Source: Patescibacteria group bacterium (lineage in GTDB: Bacteria > Patescibacteria > Microgenomatia > UBA12405). Taken from it: 64,000 nt of DNA. The stretch's first letter is position 1, and every line of letters begins with the position of its first letter. The notes under the pieces are model-generated. The model was not told the origin of the DNA, searched no databases, and saw nothing but the letters and a program-made list of their open reading frames with translations. The stretch is taken from contig JAMCSD010000008.1 of NCBI GenBank assembly GCA_023380755.1, forward strand, positions 30,991-94,990, given 5' to 3'. Below are positions 17,097-26,774 of the stretch, one piece after another. Both the position numbers and the translations under genes were made by a program.

Positions 17097-17600
17097 TTAT
17101 TTGTAGTACTCGCGAATTTGGAAGAGAATCCACAAAGAAAGAGCGGTGGAGATAAGAAAGCTAACAATATTGAGGGAAACTAAGTTGTAAACAGCATTCA
17201 GTAAGGCAGCATAATAAGCCAGGTTCCAACCAGAGCGGCGACGTTTAATTAAGCCGGGAACGGCAAGAGCCTCCAGGACCAGAGTGATAATCAAGAAGAC
17301 AACGGAAAAGGAGAAGTGGAGGCCAGAAGAAACACCACCGTAGTAACTAACAGGAGCAAGAAGAGCACTGACGCCGAGAACGAAAAGAAGGCCAGGCAAA
17401 GAAAGAAGGAGAATTATTAAGGTAATATAAGGACCATATTTAACGATCGCTTCCTTAACATTGGTGGGAAGAGCCGGGGCCTTGCGAAGGAAAAGGTCTT
17501 CTAAAAAATTGTTGGCTTGGGAGACAGTAGCATTGAGATCATTTGAACTAGTGTTAGATGGTTTGGCGGCTTTAGCCGTAGTTTTTGTTGATTTTTCCAT
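17097..17600 (-). CDS. Hypothetical four-helix membrane protein
   Basis: The 167-aa protein has a low-complexity Thr/Lys/Ala N-terminus and then four membrane helices with an RRRSGWN loop between helices 2 and 3. The type is common in CPR genomes but uncharacterised. ATG 17600 is favoured over an upstream TTG because CATAAT lies just before it. No catalytic residues evident. Confidence 0.72.
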   Translation of the reverse strand: MEKSTKTTAKAAKPSNTSSNDLNATVSQANNFLEDLFLRKAPALPTNVKEAIVKYGPYITLIILLLSLPGLLFVLGVSALLAPVSYYGGVSSGLHFSFSVVFLIITLVLEALAVPGLIKRRRSGWNLAYYAALLNAVYNLVSLNIVSFLISTALSLWILFQIREYYK

Positions 17601-17636
17601 AGCCAATTATGGCACAGTAATTTAGTAGGAGTCAAG

Positions 17637-18608
17637 TCAGGGGGAGTTAGAACGAAAAAAGTCGAGGTCGCGATTAAGAGCTTGGGTCCAATGTTTGGCT
17701 AAATCATGATTATCGTTAGGGTAGGAATAAAAAGTAACCGGAAGACGGGAGGCTTGGAGACTTTCAGCCAGTTGCTGACCCCAGACATAAGGGACGACGG
17801 GGTCAGTAGGACTGTGATGGATGATAATCGGAGCGTGAAGCTTGCCAAGGTGACTAGAAGAAGAAAATTGGGCGGCCCCATAAGTATCCAATAAGTGGTC
17901 GAGTGTATCGGAAAAATTGGGGGTTAAAGTTTCGTAGGGGTGTTTAGCACTCATAAAATAGGTCAGATTGAGGGGATAGGTGGTGACAGCCGGAGCCCAT
18001 AAAGAAAGACCTTTAATGTCCGGGGAGACTTCGGCCACCAAAAGACTGACATCGGCACCCATGGAGTGACCATAGAGAAATATCCGCTGAGGATTAGCAG
18101 AAGGAAGGCTGGGAATACCAGAAAGGAGATTGAGGACATCAACGGCATATTGCTGATGGCTAATAGCCGCGGAAATGGAACCCTGAGACTGATCGTGGCC
18201 ACGATAATCGGGCTTGAGGACTAAAAAGCCATGAGAGGCGTAAAAATTAACAGTATTGCGGTAAGAATCCGGGGTGGAATAAAGACGGGGAGTAATGTGG
18301 CCATGATTGACAATAATGACCGGCCAGCCGTTAACTGGAGGTTTGCCCGCGGGGATAACCATGAGAGCATAAAGCATAAGATTTTCAGAATGATAAGAGA
18401 GCAAATAGGAACGGAGGGTGGCGGAGGAACTTAATTGTTTTTCAACAGTTAAAGGGTTATGGGGCGTGACGTGAGTTAGGAGGCGGCTCTGACCATAGGG
18501 GTGATCAGGGGGAAGATGAACTTCCTCAATCCGTTCGGGAATGACAAAAGTACGATAGAGGGTGTAAATTAAGCCGGCGGTTAACAGGAGTACCAGGAGT
18601 TTCCACAC
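17637..18608 (-). CDS. Alpha/beta hydrolase (prolyl-oligopeptidase/DLH type)
   Basis: The 323-aa protein has an N-terminal membrane anchor and an alpha/beta-hydrolase domain. The nucleophile Ser is in YGHSMGAD, the acid in HHSPTDPVVPY, and the His near the C-terminus in YPNDNHDLAKHW. An oxyanion-type HG motif occurs in VNHGHITP. It is likely an extracytoplasmic esterase or peptidase. It lies 14 nt downstream of the cupredoxin gene on the same strand, so they are probably co-transcribed. Confidence 0.87.
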   Translation of the reverse strand: MWKLLVLLLTAGLIYTLYRTFVIPERIEEVHLPPDHPYGQSRLLTHVTPHNPLTVEKQLSSSATLRSYLLSYHSENLMLYALMVIPAGKPPVNGWPVIIVNHGHITPRLYSTPDSYRNTVNFYASHGFLVLKPDYRGHDQSQGSISAAISHQQYAVDVLNLLSGIPSLPSANPQRIFLYGHSMGADVSLLVAEVSPDIKGLSLWAPAVTTYPLNLTYFMSAKHPYETLTPNFSDTLDHLLDTYGAAQFSSSSHLGKLHAPIIIHHSPTDPVVPYVWGQQLAESLQASRLPVTFYSYPNDNHDLAKHWTQALNRDLDFFRSNSP

Positions 18609-18622
18609 AAATAATTATATAG

Positions 18623-19126
18623 CTACCTGACGGTTAGAGTACCAACCATACCCATTTGCCGGTGGCTGTCGACCGGACAATAAAACTGATAAGTACCGGG
18701 TTTATCGGCAACAAAAGAAATAGTGTCATTTTGACCGTCGGAAACCAGTTGGCTTTGAACATTAAATTCATCGATAGCAAAACCATGGGGACCGCCGGCA
18801 CCATTAAGAGTAATCTGAACCGTATCACCATGATTAACAGTAATTTGGTTGGGAGTAAACTGATAATTACTGGCAGCAATGGTAAATTTGCGAACCATAC
18901 CGGTGGTGGCGGGAGAGGTTTGGTTGAAAGTGGCGGGAAGAGTGCTTAAAGGAACAATAGTAACGGCGGGTGTCAGGCTGGTAATGGGAGTCGGGGTAAC
19001 GGTGCCGGTGACGGTGACAACCGGCTGGACCACGGTAGGATTAGGAATGACGCGGCGACCAAAAACGACAGCTAAAACAATAATAACGACCAACAGAGCG
19101 ACGATAAACAAACCATTATTACCCAT
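18623..19126 (-). CDS. Membrane-anchored cupredoxin
   Basis: The 167-aa protein has one N-terminal membrane helix, a Thr/Pro/Val-rich linker and a plastocyanin/azurin-like domain. Type-1 copper ligands are visible as His (GPHGF), Cys and His (FYCPVDSH) and Met (QMGM). It carries electrons or sequesters copper outside the membrane. It links this region functionally with the copper island at 45-56 kb. Confidence 0.9.
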   Translation of the reverse strand: MGNNGLFIVALLVVIIVLAVVFGRRVIPNPTVVQPVVTVTGTVTPTPITSLTPAVTIVPLSTLPATFNQTSPATTGMVRKFTIAASNYQFTPNQITVNHGDTVQITLNGAGGPHGFAIDEFNVQSQLVSDGQNDTISFVADKPGTYQFYCPVDSHRQMGMVGTLTVR

Positions 19127-19173
19127 AACTATCTCCTATTAAATCCGTATTAGTTAAATAATTCTACCACAAA

Positions 19174-20295
19174 TTAGACCAATCGGGAGAGTAGTGGTAA
19201 GGTTTTAAAGAGACGGACTAAGGTAAAAGAGAGAATGATGGTGCTTAAAATGGTGAGCACGAACCAATAATAAGGATGGGTTGATAAAAGACTGGCAAAG
19301 GGATGAACAAGAAGGAAGATGTCAATAATAGCCGGATGGATAAGGTAAACCCCCATAGTAAGATTGGCAAGTTTGTCGAGGGGAAAGATTTTAAGAATAC
19401 TTAAAAAGGATGAAGGTGCCCGGATGAGAAAGAAAAAGATAATCAAAGAAGGAATAGCAGTAAGAAGGGAGAGGCGGTGACTTAAAAAAGCACCCTGATC
19501 AGTAAGGCCAAACCGGGAAATAAAGTGGTAATCACCAACGGTAGCGAGGAATAAGCAAAGAGGAATCAGAAGAAGCAGCCAGCGGGAAGTCCCCCACTGC
19601 CGCCGAGAGGCCCAAATCCCAGCCAAGTAATAGCCGATGTACAAGATGAACCAAGTTGGCAGCTGGTTTAGCTGAGGCCACCAGAACCAGGTGGTGGCAA
19701 TTAAATAGGCATTGGACAAAAATAAAAGAACGGGAACAAGAAGAGTAAAAATGGGCTTAGTAATGACTTTTTGAAGGAGAGGGGTAATCAAATAGAGACC
19801 AAGAATTAAATCAAGAAAATAGAGATGGTAATAAGTGCCACCATTGTAAAAACGTTCAAAGAATTCCGAAAGATCAAGAACGCGAGCGCCGGTAAGCTTA
19901 TCTAAAAGATAATAGATGATGTTCCAGGCGAGGAAAGGCAGGAGAAGACGATTTAAGCGGCGGCGATAAAAATCTTTGACATTAATTAAGCGACGGGAAT
20001 TGAGTAATAGATAGCCGCTAATCATAACAAACAAGGGAGTACCAAAACGAGGAATTTGATTGAGAACCATGAAGGGCAGCCAAGAGGGATTATCGATCTT
20101 TCCAAAAAGTTTATAGAGAGGATCAGAAGCATGAATAGTAACAATGGCTACGGCTGACAAAAGCCGGATGAGGTCGATTTGGTAGAGATGTTCTTTGGTG
20201 GGAAGATTTTCGGAGGTCACAAGGAACTCTATAAGAGAGAGGTGAGAAGCAGCTGAGAGCTTAGGCTTGGATCTTCTCGAAAAGATAACTGCCAA
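19174..20295 (-). CDS. Acyltransferase 3 family membrane protein
   Basis: The protein of up to 373 aa has ten or so membrane helices and the family's first-helix signature, DLIRLLSAVAIVTIHASDP with the catalytic His. It O-acylates surface glycans or lipids. The frame overlaps the permease gene by 35 nt; a GTG at about 20217 would remove the overlap and give a tighter N-terminus, so the start is uncertain. Confidence 0.87.
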   Translation of the reverse strand: MAVIFSRRSKPKLSAASHLSLIEFLVTSENLPTKEHLYQIDLIRLLSAVAIVTIHASDPLYKLFGKIDNPSWLPFMVLNQIPRFGTPLFVMISGYLLLNSRRLINVKDFYRRRLNRLLLPFLAWNIIYYLLDKLTGARVLDLSEFFERFYNGGTYYHLYFLDLILGLYLITPLLQKVITKPIFTLLVPVLLFLSNAYLIATTWFWWPQLNQLPTWFILYIGYYLAGIWASRRQWGTSRWLLLLIPLCLFLATVGDYHFISRFGLTDQGAFLSHRLSLLTAIPSLIIFFFLIRAPSSFLSILKIFPLDKLANLTMGVYLIHPAIIDIFLLVHPFASLLSTHPYYWFVLTILSTIILSFTLVRLFKTLPLLSRLV

Positions 20296-21007
20296 GAATT
20301 AAGAGAAGAGTGGTTAAGGTGAGGAGAAGGAAAAGATCGAAGGTAACACCAAAACGAGAAACATTAATCAGTGTATCACGGAAACCGTCAACACCATAAG
20401 TCAGGGGGTCAATTTTGGCAATAAAGGCAATGAGGGGCGGCAAACCCTGAAGGGGAAAAAGGGCACCAGAAAGGAAATAAATGGGCATAATCAAAAAATT
20501 GATAATCACCTGAAAACCCTGCATATCTTCTAATAAAGAAGCAATAATGGTTCCCAGAGAAGTAAAGAAAACGGCGACCAAAAACATGAAGATGAAAGCC
20601 AGGGGGAGAAGGGCAAAATTTGCCGGGCGAAAGCCAACTAAGAGGGTTAACAGAAATACAATTATCCCTTGGATAACAGCCACAGTAGCCCCACCAAGAG
20701 TTTTCCCAAGAATAATGGAAAGGCGAGAGACAGGAGCCACTAAGGTTTCTTTAAGAAAGCCAAACTGACGATCCCAAATAAGATCGATACCAGAAAAGAC
20801 ACCGGTAAAAAGAACACTCATGAGAATAATACCGGGAGCAAGAAATTGAATATAGTTGCCATTTCCCGCCCGCTGATAAATAGAGCCGAAACCAAAACCA
20901 AAAGCAATCAAGAAAAGAAGCGGTTGGCCAAGGGAACCAATCATCCGAGAACGAGAACGGAAATATTTTTTAAGCTGACGCAGCCAAAGGATATAAATAG
21001 TAGTCAT
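20261..21007 (-). CDS. ABC-2 type exporter permease (DrrB-like)
   Basis: The 248-aa ABC-2 permease has six membrane helices. The PLLFLIAFGFGFG entry and the central GIDLIWDRQFGFLKETLVAPVSR loop are typical of daunorubicin/polyketide exporters. It forms the membrane channel for the ATPase encoded 3 nt upstream. Confidence 0.92.
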   Translation of the reverse strand: MTTIYILWLRQLKKYFRSRSRMIGSLGQPLLFLIAFGFGFGSIYQRAGNGNYIQFLAPGIILMSVLFTGVFSGIDLIWDRQFGFLKETLVAPVSRLSIILGKTLGGATVAVIQGIIVFLLTLLVGFRPANFALLPLAFIFMFLVAVFFTSLGTIIASLLEDMQGFQVIINFLIMPIYFLSGALFPLQGLPPLIAFIAKIDPLTYGVDGFRDTLINVSRFGVTFDLFLLLTLTTLLLILGSYLFEKIQA

Positions 21008-21010
21008 AGG

Positions 21011-21811
21011 TTAACGATGCCGCAGCTGCCGCCGCTGGCGAAGACGATCCAAACTACTAACTTCTTCTTGGCGGATTTCGTGGCCAGTTAGGGCCAGGAA
21101 AGCATCTTCTAAAGAGGCGGTATGGGTGGATTTTTGTAAATCATTAACAGTACCAGTAGCAATAATTTGGCCATGGTCAATGATAGAAATGCGTTGGGCA
21201 ACCCGAGCGGCTTCTTCCATGTAATGAGTGGTAAAGAAAATGGTCATATGTTCGGTGGTGTTAATCTCTTTAAGATAGTTCCACATATGGTTGCGGGTTT
21301 GGGGATCGAGACCGAGAGTGGGTTCATCTAGAAAAAGGACTTCAGGATGATGCAGCAGACCGCGGGCAATTTCGAGACGGCGTTTCATGCCGCCGGAAAA
21401 ATTTTTAACAAGATCATCTTTACGATCCCAAAGCTCAACAAACTGCATTAACTGCTGAATGCGGGGATGGCGTTCGGACGCAGGAACGTGATACATAATG
21501 GCGTGAAATTCCATATTTTCATAAGCAGTAAGATCTTCGTCTAAACTCGGATCCTGAAAAACAATGCCAAAGGATCGGCGAACGGCAGCTTTGCTGTCTT
21601 GGGGATTAGCATGGTTTAAACGAATTTCTCCGGAGGTAGGATCAAGGAGGGTGGTAAGCATTTTGATGGTAGTACTCTTTCCAGCACCGTTGGGGCCCAA
21701 AAAAGCAAAAATTTCACCGCGAGTAACTGAAAAGGAAATATCATTGACAGCCGAGAGATTACCGAACTTCTTGACGAGGTGAGTAACAGCAATAATCGGT
21801 TCATTATTCAT
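21011..21811 (-). CDS. ABC exporter ATPase (DrrA-like)
   Basis: The 266-aa protein shows Walker A GPNGAGKST, Q-loop FGIVFQDPSL, signature FSGGMKRRLEIARG, Walker B LFLDEPTLGLDP and the H-loop FFTTHYMEEA. The C-terminal DrrA-type extension ends in basic residues. It powers export through the adjacent permease; the substrate (drug, glycolipid or polysaccharide) is unknown. The acyltransferase downstream hints at a surface-glycan role. Confidence 0.95.
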   Translation of the reverse strand: MNNEPIIAVTHLVKKFGNLSAVNDISFSVTRGEIFAFLGPNGAGKSTTIKMLTTLLDPTSGEIRLNHANPQDSKAAVRRSFGIVFQDPSLDEDLTAYENMEFHAIMYHVPASERHPRIQQLMQFVELWDRKDDLVKNFSGGMKRRLEIARGLLHHPEVLFLDEPTLGLDPQTRNHMWNYLKEINTTEHMTIFFTTHYMEEAARVAQRISIIDHGQIIATGTVNDLQKSTHTASLEDAFLALTGHEIRQEEVSSLDRLRQRRQLRHR

Positions 21812-21851
21812 GAATATGCTATTTTACCTTAATAGGTTACAATTGGAGATA

Positions 21852-22127
21852 ATGGCGCGGGTAAAAAATAAACCAGAAAAAAGGTTGTCATCGCGGATGT
21901 TATGGCTGATTTTTGGGTTAGGATTGGCAGGTTTATCGGGATGGAACATTTCGGGGTGGGCACAACGAAATTTTGAAACTATTTGCCATAACTACCAATA
22001 CAATGATTGCATGAAATTTTATTGGCAGACCCTCCCCTACTTCCGAGATTTGATGGCAGCGGGACTGGGAACGGTAGTGATAGTAGTAATAACCTGGTTG
22101 AAGGATAGGACAAAAGTTAAAGCCTGA
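21852..22127 (+). CDS. Small two-helix membrane protein
   Basis: The 91-aa product starts MARVKNK. There is a membrane helix at about residues 17-35 and a second near the C-terminus, with two Cys (CHNYQYNDC) in the external loop that could form a disulfide. TACAAT ends 8 nt before ATG 21852, which was preferred over ATG 21810. Unknown function. Confidence 0.6.
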   Translation: MARVKNKPEKRLSSRMLWLIFGLGLAGLSGWNISGWAQRNFETICHNYQYNDCMKFYWQTLPYFRDLMAAGLGTVVIVVITWLKDRTKVKA

Positions 22128-22150
22128 ACCTAAAGAAGGCAAATACCAAA

Positions 22151-22188
22151 AAAGGCGGTATCTGCCGTCTGGCTGGGTATCCGCCTTT
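22151..22188. terminator. Bidirectional hairpin terminator
   Basis: AAAGGCGG (22151-22158) pairs with CCGCCTTT (22181-22188). It lies between the converging small membrane gene and zwf. The inner sequence TCTGCCGTCTGGCTGGG can add further pairing. Confidence 0.7.
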
Positions 22189-22257
22189 CAAGGATTGAGA
22201 TAGAGTATTTTATTCACTCCACTATATAATACGAAGATGGTAAGAGTTTATTACAAG

Positions 22258-23538
22258 TTAATAAGCGAATAGGTGCCGGCTGAACTCGGGGTGCTGACGG
22301 ATGGTGTCAATCAATTGCCACTGAGCTAAAATTTCGGGATAGGTGGGACTATTAATCCGGTCCCGGTTGGCAATATCGGTAATGACATTTTCATAGGCGG
22401 TATGCATCAGCTGTTTTTCGTCGGAGTAACCAAGGCGAAAATCAACAGCCTGAGGGAGGACACGACTGGGATTAAACTCGGAATTGAGGACTAAACGAAT
22501 TTCGTTGTGAGGATAGATATTGATGATCAGCTGGTTGGGAGTGAGCAAAGGACAAAGTTCACCCCAAAGACAGCGGAGATTGTTTTGGAAAATAACTTTA
22601 ATCTCGGTGGATTTTTGTTCAAGCTTTTTGCCAGTAACCACCCGAATGAGAACACCGCGCCACTGAGGAGTGTTAACTTCTAAATTGAGCTGAACAAAGG
22701 TTTCGGTGGTCGAGTGAGGATGGACATCTTTTTCCTGAAGGTAACTTTGATATTGGCCGGTACGGACATTGGCGGAAAAATCGTTGTTAAAAAGGCGGAT
22801 TTTTTTAAGAATCCGGAGCTTCTCGGCAGCAAAGGCGGGAGTGGAAATACCAGTGGGCTGGGCCATAGTGATAAGAGCAATAAGTTGAAGGACATGATTT
22901 TGAATCATGTCCCTTAAAGCACCAACACGATCGTAATATTGACCACGATTATCGATGCCCCGGGTTTCAGTGGCGGTAATTTCAAGGCTTTTAATATGAA
23001 AGCGATCCCAAACTGATTCCAAGACAGGATTGGCAAAACGGAGGGAAATAATATTTTTAACTAGTTCTTTAGTTAAATAATGGTCAACCAAAAAAACCTG
23101 TTCAAAGTCAACTAGGGAGCGAATACGGTTCATAAGCAAACGGGCCGAGGGTAAGTCAAAGCCAAAGGGTTTTTCAATGGCGATCATGGACTCAGGAGAA
23201 ATGAGATGGAGCTTTAAGAGTGCCGAAAGGATATCAGTAACCAATTCCGGTGAAGTGGGAATGCCTAAGTAAAAAATGGAGTCAGGATAACGGAGTTGGG
23301 TTTTAAGCAAGGCCAGGCCAGCAAGACTGTAAGGGCCGGATAAATAATGGAAACGAGAGGCCAAGTCACGACCGGAAGCGGCGGCCACCAGAGCGGTGAA
23401 CTCAGAAGGAGTAAACGGGGTGCGACCATAACCCCAGTAATCGAACTCCAAACCGGTTTTTAAGAGGTTGGCCAAGGCAGGATAAATGTAATTTTTGGCT
23501 AAATCACCCGAGGCTCCAAAAACCACAAAATTTTTCAT
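22258..23538 (-). CDS. zwf: Glucose-6-phosphate 1-dehydrogenase
   Basis: The 426-aa enzyme oxidises glucose 6-phosphate with NAD(P)+, the entry to the oxidative pentose phosphate route. Signatures are the N-terminal GASGDLAKN dinucleotide loop, EKPFG, and the active-site VDHYLTKE with the catalytic His-Asp region. ATG 23538 is chosen because TACAAT (minus strand, 23545-23550) lies exactly 6 nt upstream. Family members are usually near 480-500 aa, so it is somewhat short. No gnd or pgl was seen nearby. Confidence 0.93.
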   Translation of the reverse strand: MKNFVVFGASGDLAKNYIYPALANLLKTGLEFDYWGYGRTPFTPSEFTALVAAASGRDLASRFHYLSGPYSLAGLALLKTQLRYPDSIFYLGIPTSPELVTDILSALLKLHLISPESMIAIEKPFGFDLPSARLLMNRIRSLVDFEQVFLVDHYLTKELVKNIISLRFANPVLESVWDRFHIKSLEITATETRGIDNRGQYYDRVGALRDMIQNHVLQLIALITMAQPTGISTPAFAAEKLRILKKIRLFNNDFSANVRTGQYQSYLQEKDVHPHSTTETFVQLNLEVNTPQWRGVLIRVVTGKKLEQKSTEIKVIFQNNLRCLWGELCPLLTPNQLIINIYPHNEIRLVLNSEFNPSRVLPQAVDFRLGYSDEKQLMHTAYENVITDIANRDRINSPTYPEILAQWQLIDTIRQHPEFSRHLFAY

Positions 23539-23618
23539 ATGCATATTGTACTGAGAAACGCTAAGAAAAGTCTGGCCTGATGGTTGATTATAACTCATAC
23601 TTTGGTTATGATAGTTTA

Positions 23619-24182
23619 ATGCTGACCATCACCGACCACCTACCAAGCCTAACTTTGGACATTTTGGAAAGGGGAAAATTTGTGACCAAAAATTTAGATG
23701 ACTACCGGGGAAAGTGGTTAATTCTGCTTTTTTATCCGGCGGATTTTTCGTTTATTTGCCCGACAGAACTGCAAGAAGCACAACAGGAATATGAAGAATT
23801 TAAAAAGCTAGGCGCGGAGATAGCCAGCGTGTCGACGGACACAAAATATGTCCACAAGGCTTGGCACGATACCTCACCAATGATAAAGACAGTTGAATAC
23901 CCGATGGTTGCTGATCCGGCAGGAATTTTGTGTAGGATGATGGGAGTGTACATCGAAGAGGAAGGGATGGCCAGACGAGCGTCCTACGTGATCGATCCGG
24001 AAGGAGTGATCGTGGCAATGGATATCCATAGTAACGATATCGGCCGAAATATTCAGGAAATAAAAAGAAAATTACAAGCAGCAATTTATGTGAGAGAACA
24101 TGGGGGCGAGGTGTGTCCGGCCAACTGGAAACCAGGACAAAAAACAATGCGCCCCGGAGAGGAATTGGTCGGAAAAATTTAG
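23619..24182 (+). CDS. AhpC/2-Cys peroxiredoxin
   Basis: The 187-aa typical 2-Cys peroxiredoxin has peroxidatic Cys in FSFICPTE and resolving Cys in GEVCPANW. It reduces hydrogen peroxide or alkyl peroxides and would be re-reduced by a thioredoxin-like system such as the TrxB at 62.3 kb. TATGAT ends 6 nt before ATG 23619 (leaderless); the longer frame starting at 23580 overlaps the divergent zwf promoter. Confidence 0.94.
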   Translation: MLTITDHLPSLTLDILERGKFVTKNLDDYRGKWLILLFYPADFSFICPTELQEAQQEYEEFKKLGAEIASVSTDTKYVHKAWHDTSPMIKTVEYPMVADPAGILCRMMGVYIEEEGMARRASYVIDPEGVIVAMDIHSNDIGRNIQEIKRKLQAAIYVREHGGEVCPANWKPGQKTMRPGEELVGKI

Positions 24183-24209
24183 GAGCGAGGGACTATATAA
24201 TTAGGGGCG

Positions 24210-25376
24210 ATGGAATTATCAAATGACCAAAAGTATGCTTTAAACCAGCTTATGAGTTGGTTTAAAGCCACACAAAAAGCACGGCCTTATATTACTTTGG
24301 GGGGATTTGCGGGGACGGGAAAATCAACATTGATTTCACAACTACGAAAGAATCTCTATAAAGATAATAAGGAATTACAGGTGGCTTTCTGTAGTTTCAC
24401 CGGGAAGGCAACCAGAGTGTTACGGCAAAAATTAGGGGAACAAAAAATCTTACTGGAAAATGACCGGGTGAGCACGATACATTCCCTAATTTACTCCCCA
24501 ATTGTAGATGAGAAGAAAAAAGAAATTATCGGCTGGAAGCGGCAAGAAGAAATTGAGGCGGACCTGATTATCGTGGATGAGGCTTCAATGGTTGACCAGG
24601 CAATTTGGTACGACCTGATGAGTTACGGAAAACCGATTATCGCGGTGGGCGACCATGGACAATTGCCACCGATAAACGGAAATTTTAGTTTAATGACAAA
24701 ACCCGATTTGGTATTGACGGAAATCCATCGGCAAGCAAAAGAGAACCCGATTATTGATGTTTCTTTTTTGGCAAGAACGGAAGGAAAAATACCAGTAAAA
24801 ATTTTCGGAAGGGGCGTAAAAAAGCTGTCACGAATCGAGCCGGAGACCGGCGAAGAGGTGGAGGAGTTGTTGTCGACTTTTACGCCAACTACCCTACTTC
24901 TGTGCGGCTATAACCAAACTCGGGTGAGACTAAACCAATTTATCCGGAATAAGTTAGGGTTTGGGAGCGATGAGCCAGAGGCAAATGACCGGGTAATTTG
25001 TTTGCGCAACAACCACGAAAAAGAGGTATACAACGGAATGCTGGGAACAGTGGCTCAGATCAGAACAAAGAATGAGGATTGGTATACGGCAACTATTTTG
25101 ATGGATGAAGAGGAAGAAGCATATGAGGGACAAATCAGCCGCAAGCAGTTTAATTTGAAAGATTCGATGAATTTTACGGATAAACGAAAATTAATTATGC
25201 AAGGAGATCTGTTTGATTTTGGATATGTGCTGACAGTGCACAAAGCCCAAGGATCGCAGGCAAAGAAAGTGGTTTTGTTTGAGGAGCGGTTTTCAAAGAT
25301 GAGTGAGGACGATTGGAGAAGGTGGCTGTATACCGGGGTGACGAGGGCAGAGGAAGAGTTGGTGATAATTGGCTAA
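24210..25376 (+). CDS. RecD/Dda-like SF1B DNA helicase
   Basis: The 388-aa ATPase shows Walker A GGFAGTGKST, Walker B IIVDEASMVD, motif III VGDHGQLPP, and C-terminal UvrD-like motifs TVHKAQGSQ and YTGVTRAEEEL. This is the architecture of T4 Dda and RecD2-type 5'-3' helicases without extra nuclease domains. A role in replication restart or recombination is likely. TATAAT lies 8 nt before the ATG. Confidence 0.9.
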   Translation: MELSNDQKYALNQLMSWFKATQKARPYITLGGFAGTGKSTLISQLRKNLYKDNKELQVAFCSFTGKATRVLRQKLGEQKILLENDRVSTIHSLIYSPIVDEKKKEIIGWKRQEEIEADLIIVDEASMVDQAIWYDLMSYGKPIIAVGDHGQLPPINGNFSLMTKPDLVLTEIHRQAKENPIIDVSFLARTEGKIPVKIFGRGVKKLSRIEPETGEEVEELLSTFTPTTLLLCGYNQTRVRLNQFIRNKLGFGSDEPEANDRVICLRNNHEKEVYNGMLGTVAQIRTKNEDWYTATILMDEEEEAYEGQISRKQFNLKDSMNFTDKRKLIMQGDLFDFGYVLTVHKAQGSQAKKVVLFEERFSKMSEDDWRRWLYTGVTRAEEELVIIG

Positions 25377-26725
25377 TGAGGAAGAAGACCGCCTAAGAGG
25401 GCGGTGTACATGAGAGTTAAGGAATCGGAAAAATAGGTGTTAGAAGGGTTACCAAGAAAAGTTTCGGCAATTTGGGTGCGATAGTCGGCGTTGGTGGAAA
25501 CAATAGAGGCACAAGCAGCGGCACCCACAAAGGCGGCGGCGGTGTAGGAATTTTGCGGCTTACCGGTGAGATCATAAACGGCTTTAATATTGGCTGCCCC
25601 TTGAGATTCGAAGAAAGCATTTATTTTTTCCAATTGTTTTTTGGCGTGTTGACCGGCAATGTTGTCGGGATACCAAAGGGCAGCCATCGCCTGACGCCAA
25701 GGAAAACGGACAGCGTCCCAACCAAAGAGTAAGCCATCGGCTCGACCCGGTTGGGAAGGATTACTTTGCTGAACCCAATTGGGGACGAGACCCTTACCAT
25801 TGGGAAAAGCGGCTTGAATGGCATCAATAAAATCCCGATCAGTGGCGGCAACAAGATCCCAAATGCTGTTACCAGTTTCATCCTTGAGAAGGGGGTAATA
25901 GCCCGGAGAGGAATAAGCGGCATCGTACTGGCCATCCCAACCATTACTGGGACGAAGACGGCCGGAAGGACGACTAATATCGGCGGCGGTAATAGCTTGC
26001 GCCAGACGTAAAGACTCGGCTTGATACTGAGGATTTTTCTGGGCAGCTAAATGACGAGCAAACCACTGATCAAGATCAGCATCGGTGGCAGAATTAGGAT
26101 CAGGGACAGACCCGTCGGCCAGGATCTGCCATTTGCTTAACCCAGCAGCATTAAGATATTGAGGATAAAGATCGTGAGCCAGTAAACCGGAAAAGGTGGC
26201 CATGTCCCCCTTGATGACGGCCGCCAGCTCCCAATAACCCTGACCTTCGCTGACAATACTTTTATCTTCATCAATCTTGACGACCCGGAGGGCGTTGGGG
26301 ACAACAGGATCTTTTAAAACATAACGATCCCTAAAATCAGGATAAAAACGGTCAAAAGCAGCGGCCATTTCTTTTTGGAGATCGGGGGGGTAAAGGGCTT
26401 CGGGTAGAGGGGTAGCGGTTTCGGCGGCGGCAGGAGAGGGTTGAGCAGTAGGGGTATCGGGAGCAGCGGAAGTGGCGGCAACTGGGGTGGGGGTATCAGG
26501 AGGGTTGGTACCAGCAACGGCCTGAGGACTAGGACTATTAATGATTCGGGTGGCCGGTTCGGCGGTGGGAGCCGGGGCAGAGGTAGCGGTGGGAATAGTA
26601 GTTTCGGAAGGAGAGGGGGCAACGGTAGGCGTGGGCCCAAAACGGAGAGTACAAGCGGCCGCTAGCCCATTGACTAGACCGGCAGCAGTGATTTTGAGTA
26701 ATTGACGACGGGATAACTCCTTCAT
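25373..26725 (-). CDS. GH8-family glycosidase, Tat-type lipoprotein
   Basis: The 450-aa protein has an N-terminal twin-arginine motif SRRQLLK followed by a lipobox (LAAAC). A long Pro/Thr/Ala linker (to about residue 115) leads to a GH8 catalytic domain. Family signatures include SEGQGYWELA (acid Glu), SATDADLDQWFARHLA (catalytic Asp region) and FGWDAVRFPWR. GH8 enzymes cleave beta-1,4-glucans, chitosan or xylan, or trim exopolysaccharide as BcsZ does. Convergent with the helicase by a 4-nt overlap. Confidence 0.87.
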   Translation of the reverse strand: MKELSRRQLLKITAAGLVNGLAAACTLRFGPTPTVAPSPSETTIPTATSAPAPTAEPATRIINSPSPQAVAGTNPPDTPTPVAATSAAPDTPTAQPSPAAAETATPLPEALYPPDLQKEMAAAFDRFYPDFRDRYVLKDPVVPNALRVVKIDEDKSIVSEGQGYWELAAVIKGDMATFSGLLAHDLYPQYLNAAGLSKWQILADGSVPDPNSATDADLDQWFARHLAAQKNPQYQAESLRLAQAITAADISRPSGRLRPSNGWDGQYDAAYSSPGYYPLLKDETGNSIWDLVAATDRDFIDAIQAAFPNGKGLVPNWVQQSNPSQPGRADGLLFGWDAVRFPWRQAMAALWYPDNIAGQHAKKQLEKINAFFESQGAANIKAVYDLTGKPQNSYTAAAFVGAAACASIVSTNADYRTQIAETFLGNPSNTYFSDSLTLMYTALLGGLLPH

Positions 26726-26774
26726 ATTTAGTAGTAGTTATATTGTAGCAGTAAAAAGCGTATATAATCAAAGT